A DNA stretch of 64,000 nucleotides from Vibrio sinensis (GTDB lineage Bacteria > Pseudomonadota > Gammaproteobacteria > Enterobacterales > Vibrionaceae): the NCBI RefSeq assembly GCF_003605645.1, contig NZ_QVMU01000004.1:172533-236532 (forward strand), given 5' to 3'. The notes beneath the pieces are model-generated. The model was given only the letters and a program-made list of their open reading frames with translations. It was not told the origin of the DNA and did no database searches. Below are positions 1-7,649 of this stretch, in pieces. The number at the start of each line of letters is the position of its first letter. Within the stretch, counting starts at the first letter, position 1. The position numbers and the translations under genes are program-made.

Positions 1-196
1 CCATTTCTTCCAGGAACTCGATTTTTTCCTGCATTGATTCATACTCTGCAACGTCGAGTACAACTGCAACATCCTTACCGCGCTGAGTAATCACTAAAGG
101 TCGGCGTGTCTCATTGATTTGTTTAATGAATGAGGTTACACCTGCACGAAACTCAGAAAGAGGCTGGATATCTTGATCGAAATGAATACGACTCAT
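1..196 (-). CDS. Phd/YefM-family antitoxin (partial, C-terminus outside window)
   Basis: The minus strand opens at 196 with ATG and reads 65 codons before leaving the window. The protein begins MSRIHFDQDIQPLSEFR and continues with RRPLVITQRGKDVAVVLDV and an EYESMQEK segment. This is the typical N-terminal DNA-binding half of Phd/YefM antitoxins, which bind and neutralise a partner RNase or Fic-type toxin and repress their own operon. The toxin gene would lie beyond the left edge. Just upstream, at about 200-220, is a GTAC-N8-GTAC arrangement in AT-rich DNA that could be the autoregulatory operator; this is inference. The ORF is too short inside the window to appear as a full gene, but the family signature is clear. 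Confidence 0.75.
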   Translation of the reverse strand, partial: MSRIHFDQDIQPLSEFRAGVTSFIKQINETRRPLVITQRGKDVAVVLDVAEYESMQEKIEFLEEM

Positions 197-614
197 ATTG
201 AATACCAAATAGTACGAAATAATGTACAAATAATAGTTCGAATGCAATGTTGGCGCAAAAAGTCAATTAGGTGTACTAACGGTCAATTAAGGTGATGAGA
301 TGGTCTCCCCCTACCACTTCACATGACCATCAGCCATGCTTGGAGTGTTGAGCTCCCAAAGCAAAAGGAGAAGACCATGACTCAGCATAAAACAACATAC
401 ACCACCACCCCTTTGCAAAGTACGTAGTGAGATGAATAACAGGATAAATCCTACACGTTGAAAACCTTGTGCTCACGCTGGCTTTTAAAGTCGATAAGGT
501 GATTAGGACTTCGTGTTCGACTGCCTCATCTTGGCCAAGACAATAGCCGTTAAACAGGCCGTATATATGGTAGTTAACCTGCGCTTTTAATCATACTACT
601 GACTTGCAATACTG
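197..614. other. Non-coding accessory stretch with a possible broken ORF
   Basis: No convincing gene was found. At 378-428 on the plus strand, an ATG preceded by a strong AAGGAGAAG ribosome site opens a 16-codon frame that stops at once. A good ribosome site with such a short frame suggests the beginning of a decayed gene, possibly a transposase, but I cannot name it. The rest looks like intergenic or cassette-boundary DNA between two toxin-antitoxin loci. Confidence 0.3.
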
Positions 615-735
615 GGGGAGAGCATATATGTGAGCCACAATACTCAAATTGGACGCCGTAATCACCAAACTAGACCCAAACCAAAACTGCCAAGCGAGGG
701 GAATCACTCTTAAATTGTTTGTGAGATGCCCGACC
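615..735 (-). repeat. attC-like (Vibrio cassette recombination site) remnant
   Basis: Read on the minus strand directly downstream of yoeB, the sequence contains AACAATTTAAGAGTGATTC, then CGCTTGGCAGTTTTGG and a GGTCTAGTTT segment. From memory this matches the left half of attC sites of Vibrio chromosomal integrons (family consensus about TAACAA..TTTAAGAGTGATTC..AACGC.TGGCATTTT). The right half is poorly kept, so the exact ends are uncertain. Its position right after a toxin-antitoxin pair fits a gene cassette. Folding the bottom strand and comparing with Vibrio attC models would settle it. Confidence 0.45.
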
Positions 736-747
736 GCTGAGCCTGGT

Positions 748-1017
748 TTAGTAGTGGTAACGACATGAAATTATTGTGATCGCTTGCTCATCGACTGCGT
801 AAACAAGCCTATTAGTGTCGTCAATACGGCGAGACCAAAAGCCAGATAAGTTCTCTTTTAACGGTTCAGGTTTACCGATACCCTCAAAAGGAGAACGCTT
901 AACATCATTGATAAGTTTGTTGATACGCTTAAGTGTTTTCTTATCTTGGCCTTGCCAGTACAGGTAGTCGCCCCAAGCCTCATCAGTCCACGATAGTAAA
1001 CGTTGACTACTACTCAT
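748..1017 (-). CDS. yoeB: YoeB-family mRNA interferase toxin
   Basis: The 89-residue protein aligns from memory along its full length with E. coli YoeB. Shared blocks include WDDYLYWQ-like WGDYLYWQ, SPFEGIGKPEPLK, LSGFWSRRI, NRLVYAV and the C-terminal CRYHY. YoeB is a RelE-fold endoribonuclease that cuts mRNA in the ribosomal A site; the Glu in FEG, the Arg in SRR and the terminal His-Tyr correspond to catalytic residues. I start it at the ATG at 1017 rather than the TTG one codon upstream. It overlaps the end of yefM by 8 bases, the usual antitoxin-first, translationally coupled order. An attC-like repeat follows, so it probably travels as an integron cassette. It appears intact. Confidence 0.93.
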   Translation of the reverse strand: MSSSQRLLSWTDEAWGDYLYWQGQDKKTLKRINKLINDVKRSPFEGIGKPEPLKENLSGFWSRRIDDTNRLVYAVDEQAITIISCRYHY

Positions 1018-1264
1018 CAATTAACTCTCGTGCAGTTGTTTTTCCAGCACGGTATTGTTCTATTGACCGGTTTAGATGTTCAACATTTTGAGGAGAGCGT
1101 AGTAAGTGCACTGTCTCCATAAGGCTATTGTAGTAGTCTAAAGACATAACCACAGCATCCTCAGAGTCACGGCGTGTAATGATTGTTGTATCTGCGTCAT
1201 TGACTACACCGTCTAAAACAGCTTTAAGACCATTTCTAGCTTCAGTAAAAGATACGATTCTCAT
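1010..1264 (-). CDS. yefM: YefM antitoxin
   Basis: This 84-residue protein begins MRIVSFTEARNGLKAVLD and carries TTIITRRDSEDAVVMSLDYYNSL and LLRSP, the typical YefM pattern. It binds YoeB through its C-terminal part and represses the operon through its N-terminal part. The start at 1264 is chosen because GGAGG stands seven bases upstream; a longer frame back to 1309 has no such site. The gene overlaps yoeB, which it neutralises. The promoter region just upstream contains TGTACA hexamers, the core operator sequence known for E. coli YefM, so autoregulation is likely. Confidence 0.93.
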   Translation of the reverse strand: MRIVSFTEARNGLKAVLDGVVNDADTTIITRRDSEDAVVMSLDYYNSLMETVHLLRSPQNVEHLNRSIEQYRAGKTTARELIDE

Positions 1265-1277
1265 AAGAACCTCCACA

Positions 1278-1324
1278 TGTACAATTAATGGAACAAGTAT
1301 AATCTTCACTCATATACTTGTACA
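1278..1324 (-). promoter_or_regulatory. yefM-yoeB promoter with TGTACA operator elements
   Basis: On the minus strand, TGTACA (1324-1319) acts as a -35-like hexamer. It is followed by a 17-base spacer and TATACT (1301-1296) as the -10. A second TGTACA lies at 1278-1283, just before the ribosome site. The arms ACAAGTATA (1293-1301) and TATACTTGT (1313-1321) form a perfect inverted repeat over the core. E. coli YefM is known to bind TGTACA-centred palindromes, so this is a plausible operator; binding is inferred. Confidence 0.55.
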
Positions 1325-1384
1325 GTAAGTTGAACATGCGATATTGATAAGGCATTTTACGCCACACTAAGACGAGAATAACGC

Positions 1385-1486
1385 CAAGCACCTATCACAA
1401 GCCATTGAATTATTTACATAAAAGTCAACTTTAAGCTAAAAAATGCCAAGTGCTGGGAATGGCTTCTGAACGCCTTGTTAGCTTTT
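1385..1486 (-). repeat. attC-like (VCR-type) recombination site
   Basis: Immediately after the stop of the small cassette gene, the minus strand reads GCTAACAAGGCGTTC, then CAGCACTTGGCATTTTT, and ends near GTGCTTGGCGTTAT. The outer TAAC and GTTA ends, the GGCG arms and an inner perfect inverted repeat AAGCCATT/AATGGCTT give the imperfect cruciform expected of attC sites. This is a Vibrio-type cassette boundary by pattern; no integrase gene is in the window. Confidence 0.5.
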
Positions 1487-1670
1487 AATACCTGCCCATA
1501 CCATGGAAAACCCCACCAAATACCGCAGCTAGAATAGAAAAGACAATGCTCAAAATTATGAAAGCTGGAATCGATGCAATCGCAAATTTGACCATAAAAA
1601 CAACCATGGACATAAATGGCATTTTCACGTCTACAACAGTAACTTCTTGCTTCCCATTTTCTACAGACAT
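1485..1670 (-). CDS. Small membrane protein of a probable integron cassette
   Basis: The protein has 61 residues if started at the ATG at 1670, which follows GAGGAAA at good spacing; a longer frame reaches 1700. A short polar N-terminus (MSVENGKQEVTVVDVKMP) is followed by one or two hydrophobic segments from about residue 20 to 55. It ends GGVFHGMGRY. I do not recognise the family. Its stop codon lies two bases from an attC-like site, the typical layout of a cassette gene. Function unknown; a single-pass inner-membrane peptide is the only supported statement. Confidence 0.55.
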   Translation of the reverse strand: MSVENGKQEVTVVDVKMPFMSMVVFMVKFAIASIPAFIILSIVFSILAAVFGGVFHGMGRY

Positions 1671-1825
1671 AACTGTTTCCTCATTAACAATAATACGCAA
1701 CTAATCTAGCATGGCGAATGATGTAGTTCTTTGAGGTAACGTGTGCTTCTGCCTTGAAAACTAACGAATGACATGGATTCCCCCTCCCGAGGATCTGCCA
1801 CACTTAAGTGGCATACATTTGCACC

Positions 1826-2119
1826 ATGTCTGATTATTCTTATTTCTGCGGTATCGACCTAGTTAAAAACCACTTTAGTCTTCATGCCGTAGACCAAAAT
1901 GGTAAGGTCATACTTCATAAGTCAGTAACCTGCTCTAAACTGCTGACTACAATAGCAAGTATGCCACTCATGCGTATAGAGATTGAAGCGTGTTGTGGTG
2001 CACATTATTGGGCAGAGCACTCAATAACTTGGGCATGATGCTCGTATTATGGCCGTTAAATACGTCATCCCTTATCGAACCAAAGGAAAAAACGACCTCA
2101 ATGATGATGCGCGCGAAGC
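1826..2119 (+). pseudogene. IS110-family transposase, truncated and frameshifted
   Basis: From the ATG at 1826 the frame reads MSDYSYFCGIDLVKNHFSLH then AVDQNGKVILHKSVT, the N-terminal DEDD RuvC-like domain of IS110-family transposases (the D of GIDL is the first catalytic Asp). The frame is lost near 2010-2035. The coding text resumes in other frames as LNNLG and then HDARIMAVKYVIPY RTKGKNDLND, so at least two indels have occurred. Similarity stops at about 2119, where the tandem array begins. Three-quarters of the protein is missing; it is a dead remnant. Confidence 0.8.
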
Positions 2120-3385
2120 CGTACAACCCCCTCCTAGCCTCCCCCTTGTTTGGTTTGTAGGCCAATTTTCTATGGCGCAGGGGGAGGAACGAAATACCGA
2201 ATGCTGAAAGCAATCACCACACGAGGGAAAAATTCAGGACGAATTTTTAGCTTTTCGGCGTCGGGAACGCCTAAAAGCGACCGGACCACACCATCGATCC
2301 CAAAGCGCCTTTCTGATGACTCTTTGGCAAGACAAAGAGTTATTGGCCCGCATTCACAAGATGCAAGAAAATCATCTAATTTGTAAGCGGGACATGCTGA
2401 TTTGATAACTCTTATTAGATAAACAAGAACTCAAAAAAAGACAGGACAAATTAACCATTCACATATTGGCTTTGTGATGTCCCAGCGATCCTATCGTATT
2501 TTCACACCAAGCCGTACAACCCCCTCCTAACCTCCCCCTTGTTTGGTTTGTAGGCCAATTTTCTATGGCGCAGGGGGAGGAACTAAATACCGAATGCTGA
2601 AGCTACGCACTACTCGAGGGAAAATTTAGGACGAGTTAACCATTCACATATCAGCTTTGTGTTCACCAAGCGCTCCTATCGTACTTTCACGCCAAGCCGT
2701 ACAACCCCCTCCTAACCTCCCTCTTGTTTGGTTTGTAGGCCCATTTTCTATGACGCAGGGGGAGGAACGAAATACCGAATGCTGAAGCTACGCGCACACA
2801 AGGGAAAAATTCAGGACGAATTTTTAGCTTTTCGGCGTCGGGAACGCCTAAAAGCGACCGGACCACACCATCGTTCCCAAAGCGCCTTTCTGATGACTCT
2901 TTGGCAAGACAAAGAGTTATTGGCCCGCATTCACCAGATGCAAGAAAATCATCTAATTTGTAAGCGGGACATACTGATTTGATAACTCTTATTAGATAAA
3001 CCAGAACTCACAAAAAGACAGTACGAATTAACCATTCACATATCAGCTTTGTGTTCACCAAGCGCTCCTATCGTACTTTCACACCAAGCCGTACAACCCC
3101 CTCCTAACCTCCTCCTTGTTTAGTTTTTAGGCCAATTATCTATGACGCAGGGGGAGGAACGAAATATCGAACACTGAAGATTCGCACCACTCGAGGGAAA
3201 AATTCAGGACGAGTTAACCATTCACATATTAGCTCTGTGTTCACCAAGAGATCCTATTGCACTTTCACATCAAGCCGTACAACCCTCTCCTAACCTCCCT
3301 CTTGTTTGGTTTGTAGGCCCATTTTCTATGGCGCAGAGGGAGGAACGAAATACCGAATGCTGAAGATACGCACCACACGAGGGAA
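2116..3385 (+). repeat. Tandem array of five alternating long and short units
   Basis: Five units each begin AAGCCGTACAACCC: at 2116 (393 bp), 2509 (185 bp), 2694 (392 bp), 3086 (186 bp) and 3272 (about 114 bp, cut off). Every unit carries a hairpin with arms close to CCTCCCCCTTG and CAGGGGGAGG around a 30-base loop, then GAACGAAATACCGAATGCTGA. The long units contain about 207 extra bases between a GGACGA and a TACGA/GACAA motif, encoding one open frame shared by units 1 and 3. The short units lack exactly that block. Units 1 and 3 differ at only a few positions inside the block. Not a CRISPR: units are too long and there are no spacers. Function unknown. Confidence 0.85.
2821..2982 (+). other. 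Open frame inside the long repeat unit (also at 2228-2405)
   Basis: The extra block of the long units reads as QDEFLAFRRRERLKATG, HHRSQSAFLMTLWQDKELL and ARIHQMQENHLICKRDILI before a TGA. It has a basic, helix-rich look. The unit 1 copy keeps the same bases in another frame relative to the upstream hairpin. I do not recognise it. It may be the tail of a lost gene carried along by the repeat, and there is no ribosome site to support independent translation. Confidence 0.3.
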
Positions 3386-3647
3386 CGAATGAAATACCGA
3401 ACGCTGCAGATGCAGTGACAAACGCGATATTTCAAGGCCGCATTTCGATTTTACCTTGCGCTAAACAGGCGTGATATCGGATACTTACCGTTAAGAAACG
3501 ACCACTATTTCTTTGTGTTTCAGTGTTTATTGTCTTTTTGGTTATATAGTGAGCTTGTTTTAGCCATAATAGTTAAAGCAAACAGCCAAACTGGTAGAGA
3601 CATTGTGACTTCTCAGCGGTCAGCAAAATTAGGTTTATACACGCCCC
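3386..3647. other. Gap between the array and sbcB
   Basis: The first 30 bases repeat a fragment of the array (GAAATACCGAACGCTG). The remainder is ordinary AT-rich intergenic DNA and probably holds the sbcB promoter. TTGTCT followed by TATAGT near 3528-3553 is a weak candidate. No gene seen. Confidence 0.4.
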
Positions 3648-5072
3648 ATGAATACTACTGAACAAGCAACATTCTTCTTTTTCGACTACGAAACGTGGGG
3701 CACAAGCCCAGCGACTGATCGCCCGTGCCAATTTGCTGGTGTTCGCACCGATATGGACTTCAACATTATCGGTGAACCATTGGTGATTTACTGCCAACCA
3801 CCTGCCGACTACTTACCCGCTCCAGAAGCTGCGTTGATTACCGGAATCGTACCGCAAACGGCAGTGAATCAAGGTTTACCAGAACCAGAATTTATTGCAA
3901 AAATCCATGCTGAGCTTGCGAAACCCAATACCATCAGTGTTGGCTATAACAATATTCGTTTCGACGATGAAGTGACTCGTTATACTTGCTACCGCAACTT
4001 TATCGATCCTTATGCTTGGAGTTGGAAAAATGGTAACTCTCGCTGGGATCTCCTCGACGTTATGCGCGCGTGTCATGCGTTACGTCCAGAGGGCATTGAG
4101 TGGCCTGAAAACGATGAGGGTTACATCAGCTTTAAGTTAGAACATCTTTCTGTTGCCAATGGTATTGAACATGCAAATGCCCACGATGCGATGGCCGATG
4201 TGATCGCCACTATCGAAATGGCCAAGAAAGTGAAACAAGCCCAACCTAAGCTTTTTGATTATTTCCTTTCTATGCGTCATAAACGTAAGCTGAATGAGTT
4301 AGTTGATATCGTTAACATGACACCACTAATGCATGTGTCAGGTATGCTCGGTCGTGAACGCAACTATACCAGTTGGATTGTTCCAGTTGCATGGCATCCA
4401 ACCAACCAAAACGCTGTGATTACCGTCGACTTAGCACAAGATCCACAAGTGTTGATCGATTTAACCTCAGAGCAGCTCACCCAACGCCTTTACACGAAAC
4501 GTTCTGAACGTGAAGAGAATGAACTTCCTGTCCCAGTTAAGCTCATTCACTTGAATAAATGCCCTATTTTAGCTCCGGCTAAAACACTCACCGCTGAAAA
4601 TGCGGCGATCATTGGCATCGATCGAGAACAATGTTTGCAAAATTTAGCGTTACTTCGCCAACACCCTGAAATTAGAGAAAAATTATTGGGCGTGTTTAGC
4701 AATGAGCGTGAATACGAAAAAAATGGTGATGTCGATACTATGCTGTACGACAACTTCTTTTCACCAGCCGATCGCGCTTCAATGGATATTATCCTAGAGA
4801 CAAAACCAGAGAACTTAGCCGCGTTAGATATTAGCTTTAACGACGATCGCATCGCACCACTGCTGTTCCGATACCGTGCGCGCAATTATCCATGGACACT
4901 CGACGAAGCTGAACAACAACGTTGGGCACTGCACAATCGAGAGTACTTCGAAACGCGTATTGAAGCGTATATGTTGAATCTAGAAAACTTAGTTCACGAA
5001 TATGAAAGTGACCAAAAGAAGATCACTATTTTAAAATCGCTATATCGTTACGTTGAGAAATTGATTTCCTAA
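3648..5072 (+). CDS. sbcB: Exodeoxyribonuclease I
   Basis: At 474 residues this is the normal length for exonuclease I, which degrades single-stranded DNA 3' to 5' and acts in mismatch repair and recombination. The DEDDh nuclease core is complete. FFDYETWGT near residue 13 gives the first Asp-Glu pair, VGYNNIRFDDEVTR and NSRWDLLDVMRACHALRPEG give the second Asp region, and EHANAHDAMADV near 180 gives the His and last Asp. The SH3-like and helical C-terminal parts follow, with RDQ-free but otherwise standard blocks such as ERLYT-like QRLYTKRSE and RYRARNYPWTLDEAEQQRW. It is the first core-genome gene after the accessory edge and stands alone. Confidence 0.97.
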   Translation: MNTTEQATFFFFDYETWGTSPATDRPCQFAGVRTDMDFNIIGEPLVIYCQPPADYLPAPEAALITGIVPQTAVNQGLPEPEFIAKIHAELAKPNTISVGYNNIRFDDEVTRYTCYRNFIDPYAWSWKNGNSRWDLLDVMRACHALRPEGIEWPENDEGYISFKLEHLSVANGIEHANAHDAMADVIATIEMAKKVKQAQPKLFDYFLSMRHKRKLNELVDIVNMTPLMHVSGMLGRERNYTSWIVPVAWHPTNQNAVITVDLAQDPQVLIDLTSEQLTQRLYTKRSEREENELPVPVKLIHLNKCPILAPAKTLTAENAAIIGIDREQCLQNLALLRQHPEIREKLLGVFSNEREYEKNGDVDTMLYDNFFSPADRASMDIILETKPENLAALDISFNDDRIAPLLFRYRARNYPWTLDEAEQQRWALHNREYFETRIEAYMLNLENLVHEYESDQKKITILKSLYRYVEKLIS

Positions 5073-5087
5073 TCGGTTAACTGTCTT

Positions 5088-5125
5088 ACTCGCTTGTTTC
5101 ATTATTTAACGGGAAATAAGCGAGT
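5088..5125 (+). terminator. Hairpin after sbcB
   Basis: ACTCGCTT at 5088-5095 pairs with AAGCGAGT at 5118-5125, extended by an imperfect GTTTC/GAAAT match. There is no clear T-run, so termination would be weak or factor-assisted. Confidence 0.4.
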
Positions 5126-5176
5126 GGATTGAACGCTTGTGTTTTCACTCTTAACTTCACCACAACTTAAGCATCA

Positions 5177-5545
5177 ATGATGATTACAACAATGCTCAAA
5201 TACGCCGTGTCGATGGGGCTCATTTTTTTGTGTCTTTTTGCCGGAACTCATATCCAACTTTTACTCGATGTTTCCATACCGGGTAGCATCTTCGGCATGC
5301 TGATTCTGTTTGGCTTAATGGCAAGCGGACTGGTTCCCGCTGACTGGGTTCAGCCAAGCGCCTCGCTTTTTATCCGTTACATGATTTTGCTGTTTGTCCC
5401 TATTAGTGTGGGATTGATGGACCACTTCAATACCTTAATGTCAAACGCGCTTCCGATACTAGCAAGTGCCGTTGGCGGAACCTTTATTGTGCTCGTTCTA
5501 TTGGGCTTGATGCTGGATCGTTTACTAAAGCGAGGTGAACAATAA
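5177..5545 (+). CDS. lrgA: CidA/LrgA-family holin-like membrane protein
   Basis: This 122-residue protein is almost entirely hydrophobic, with four likely membrane helices and the family block [16 protein letters not shown] followed by [14 protein letters not shown]. It matches the YohJ (UPF0299) branch of CidA/LrgA. Family members are linked to murein hydrolase export control, and in some bacteria to pyruvate transport. The exact role in Vibrio is not shown by sequence. Its stop overlaps the start of lrgB by one base (TAATG), so the two are translationally coupled. Two adjacent ATGs (5177, 5180) are possible starts. Confidence 0.9.
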   Translation: MMITTMLKYAVSMGLIFLCLFAGTHIQLLLDVSIPGSIFGMLILFGLMASGLVPADWVQPSASLFIRYMILLFVPISVGLMDHFNTLMSNALPILASAVGGTFIVLVLLGLMLDRLLKRGEQ

Positions 5546-6222
5546 TGTGGTTACTCGTCACTATTGTTGTGTTTTTCTTTGCTCGCTGGCTATGCAAAAA
5601 ATGTAATACACCAATTATGAACCCTCTTTTGGTTAGTTTGGCCATTCTTATACCTTTACTAACCTTGCTACATATTCCGTTCGAAACGTATTATGCCGAC
5701 AACAAATGGATCAGCTACCTACTCCAACCCGCTGTCGTGGCGCTTGCCTACCCATTGTATGAACAAATCCCACAGATCCGAGCAAACTGGCGAATTATAC
5801 TGCTCGCTTGTGGTGTTGGTAGCGTCATGTCGATGCTGACCACCAGCTTGATTGCCGTTTATATGAAAGCAGATATCACGCTAATCGCGAGCTTATTAGG
5901 TAAATCAGTAACAACCCCTATCGCAATGGAAGTTTCTAGTCACCTCGGCGGCGAGCCAGCGGTTGCTGCTATCTTGGTTTTGATTGTGGGTTTATGTGGC
6001 GCTATCGCGGCCTACCCAATTTACAATATTTTGAATATTACGCACCCTATCGCTAAAGGGTTAACAATGGGGACGGTTTCTCACGCCCTAGGCACCGCAA
6101 CCTGTGCGGAAAAAAATGGACAAGATGCGGCCTTTAGCTCGTTAGCTCTAGTACTCTGTGGTGTCATTACTTCGGTACTGGCCCCATCCTTTTTTGCTTT
6201 TGCTCTTTGGTTGGCTCACTAG
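5545..6222 (+). CDS. lrgB: CidB/LrgB-family membrane protein
   Basis: The protein has 225 residues, the normal size for LrgB/YohK. Several membrane helices are visible, with the family-typical LLGKSVTTPIAMEVSSHLGG and GTVSHALGTATCAEKN blocks. It forms the partner of the preceding LrgA protein and likely acts in the inner membrane with it. Proposed roles are cell-envelope hydrolase control or small-acid transport; neither is proven here. A strong terminator follows, closing a two-gene operon. Confidence 0.93.
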   Translation: MWLLVTIVVFFFARWLCKKCNTPIMNPLLVSLAILIPLLTLLHIPFETYYADNKWISYLLQPAVVALAYPLYEQIPQIRANWRIILLACGVGSVMSMLTTSLIAVYMKADITLIASLLGKSVTTPIAMEVSSHLGGEPAVAAILVLIVGLCGAIAAYPIYNILNITHPIAKGLTMGTVSHALGTATCAEKNGQDAAFSSLALVLCGVITSVLAPSFFAFALWLAH

Positions 6223-6315
6223 CACGTTCTTTTGCGTCAAATTGCACATCAATTTGTACTTCAATTCATCAGTATACTTTGCGCTGAATTCGTAAAAGAA
6301 TGCATGAGACATAAC

Positions 6316-6357
6316 AAACCCCACTGCTGAGTCACTTCATCAGTGGGGTTTCTTTTT
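6316..6357 (+). terminator. Rho-independent terminator of lrgAB
   Basis: AACCCCACTG (6317-6326) pairs perfectly with CAGTGGGGTT (6341-6350) and is followed by TCTTTTT. It closes the lrgAB operon. Confidence 0.88.
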
Positions 6358-6424
6358 AATTTATCACCCTTCACTATCATTTTCTTACTTGCGCATTACG
6401 CACACCATTGCCTATCGCGCTGAC

Positions 6425-6672
6425 CAAAAATTGTGTGACCTCACTCTAATTGTGAAAGCTCAGTGCAAATTGCAGTAAAAAGTGTGATTAAAGCATGATT
6501 AAATCTACAAATTTGACATACAATGCAAAGCCATAGCCAATGTGTTATTGATGCTGTTTACCGTAACGTTAGCAAAGCAAATGACGTGTCGCGAAAATAT
6601 CGCGATTAATGTTTCGGCCAGTTAAAAAGTTTCAGCACGTTAGTTTAGTAATGAGAAGAACAAGGATTCACT
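6425..6672 (+). promoter_or_regulatory. cdd upstream region with CRP-like sites
   Basis: Several TGTGA half sites cluster here: TTGTGTGACCTCACT near 6430-6444, AATTGTGAAAGCTCA near 6449, and AGTGTGATTAAAGCATGA near 6481. TTGACA at 6513-6518 is a possible -35. E. coli cdd is controlled by CRP with CytR between tandem CRP sites, and this spacing is reminiscent of that, but the individual matches are partial. The ribosome site is AAGGA before the ATG at 6673. Confidence 0.35.
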
Positions 6673-7560
6673 ATGAGAAGCCGCATTGAACAAGCCTTGA
6701 AAGACGCACCTCAACCGATCGCCGAGTATTTATCCCCAATCCTGCTCGCTGACGATTTTGATGCGACGTTATCACAAGATCAATTTTCCGATCTTTTATC
6801 CCTCTCTGGACTCGATGATGCAGAATTGCGCGTTGCGCTACTGCCTTTTGCTGCTGCATTTTCTCACGCACCGATTTCAAACTTTTACGTAGGCGCGATT
6901 GCTCGTGGCTTAAGTGGACGTCTTTACTTCGGAGCTAACTTAGAGTTTTCTGGCGTACAACTTGGTCAAACCGTTCATGCGGAACAGTCTGCAATTAGCC
7001 ATGCTTGGATGAAAGGTGAACACGGACTGACTGATATCACGATTAACTTCAGTCCATGTGGTCATTGCCGTCAGTTCATGAATGAATTGAACTCAGCACA
7101 AAACTTAGTGGTTCAATTACCACAACGTGATGCAATGACGCTACAAGAGTACTTACCAGAATCATTTGGCCCTAGCGATTTAGGCATTGAATCTGGTCTA
7201 ATGGCTCCTGTAAATCATGGTAAACAAAGTGATGATTCTGATGCGCTCGTGCAATCGGCATTGCAGGCGTTAAACATGAGCCACGCACCTTATAGCCATA
7301 ACTTAAGTGGTGTAAGCATCCAAACGACTCATGGTAAAACTTACTTAGGTTCTTACGCAGAAAATGCAGCGTTCAACCCAAGTTTGCCACCATTGCAAGT
7401 TGCGTTGGTTTTGTTGATGCTCGATGGCAAAACCCTTGATTCAATTGAAGCCGTAGCGCTAGTTGAATTAGAAGATGGTAGCATTAGCCACCTTGCTAAC
7501 ACGCAAACAACGCTTGAAGCCATTAACCCTGACGCTCCCGTGACTTATTTATCACTGTAA
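6673..7560 (+). CDS. cdd: Cytidine deaminase
   Basis: At 295 residues this is the long, dimeric enterobacterial type of cytidine deaminase, which converts cytidine and deoxycytidine to the uridines in pyrimidine salvage. The zinc site is intact: HAEQSA holds the His ligand and the catalytic Glu, and SPCGHCRQ holds the two Cys ligands. FYVGAIARG and FGANLEFSG form the substrate pocket. The C-terminal half is the degenerate second deaminase domain. It is monocistronic, with an AAGGA ribosome site upstream and a terminator 18 bases after the stop. Confidence 0.97.
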   Translation: MRSRIEQALKDAPQPIAEYLSPILLADDFDATLSQDQFSDLLSLSGLDDAELRVALLPFAAAFSHAPISNFYVGAIARGLSGRLYFGANLEFSGVQLGQTVHAEQSAISHAWMKGEHGLTDITINFSPCGHCRQFMNELNSAQNLVVQLPQRDAMTLQEYLPESFGPSDLGIESGLMAPVNHGKQSDDSDALVQSALQALNMSHAPYSHNLSGVSIQTTHGKTYLGSYAENAAFNPSLPPLQVALVLLMLDGKTLDSIEAVALVELEDGSISHLANTQTTLEAINPDAPVTYLSL

Positions 7561-7578
7561 GTTTATCTCGGTCAGATC

Positions 7579-7605
7579 AAAAAAGGCGCGTAAGCGCCTT
7601 TTTTA
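7579..7605. terminator. Bidirectional terminator between cdd and the HD-GYP gene
   Basis: AAAAAAGGCGC and GCGCCTTTTTT flank a four-base loop, giving an A-run on one side and a T-run on the other. It can serve both convergent genes. Confidence 0.92.
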
Positions 7606-7649
7606 CATTCATCGTTTTATGTCGCCTTTTAATATTCAGCGGCAATCAT

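Noticed and set aside
378..428. Short ORF with a strong ribosome site (16 codons)
   Set aside because: It stops after 16 codons and I cannot tie it to a known gene; kept only as part of a non-coding stretch.
2116..3385. CRISPR array
   Set aside because: Units are 186-392 bp, adjoin each other without unique spacers, and no cas gene is present.
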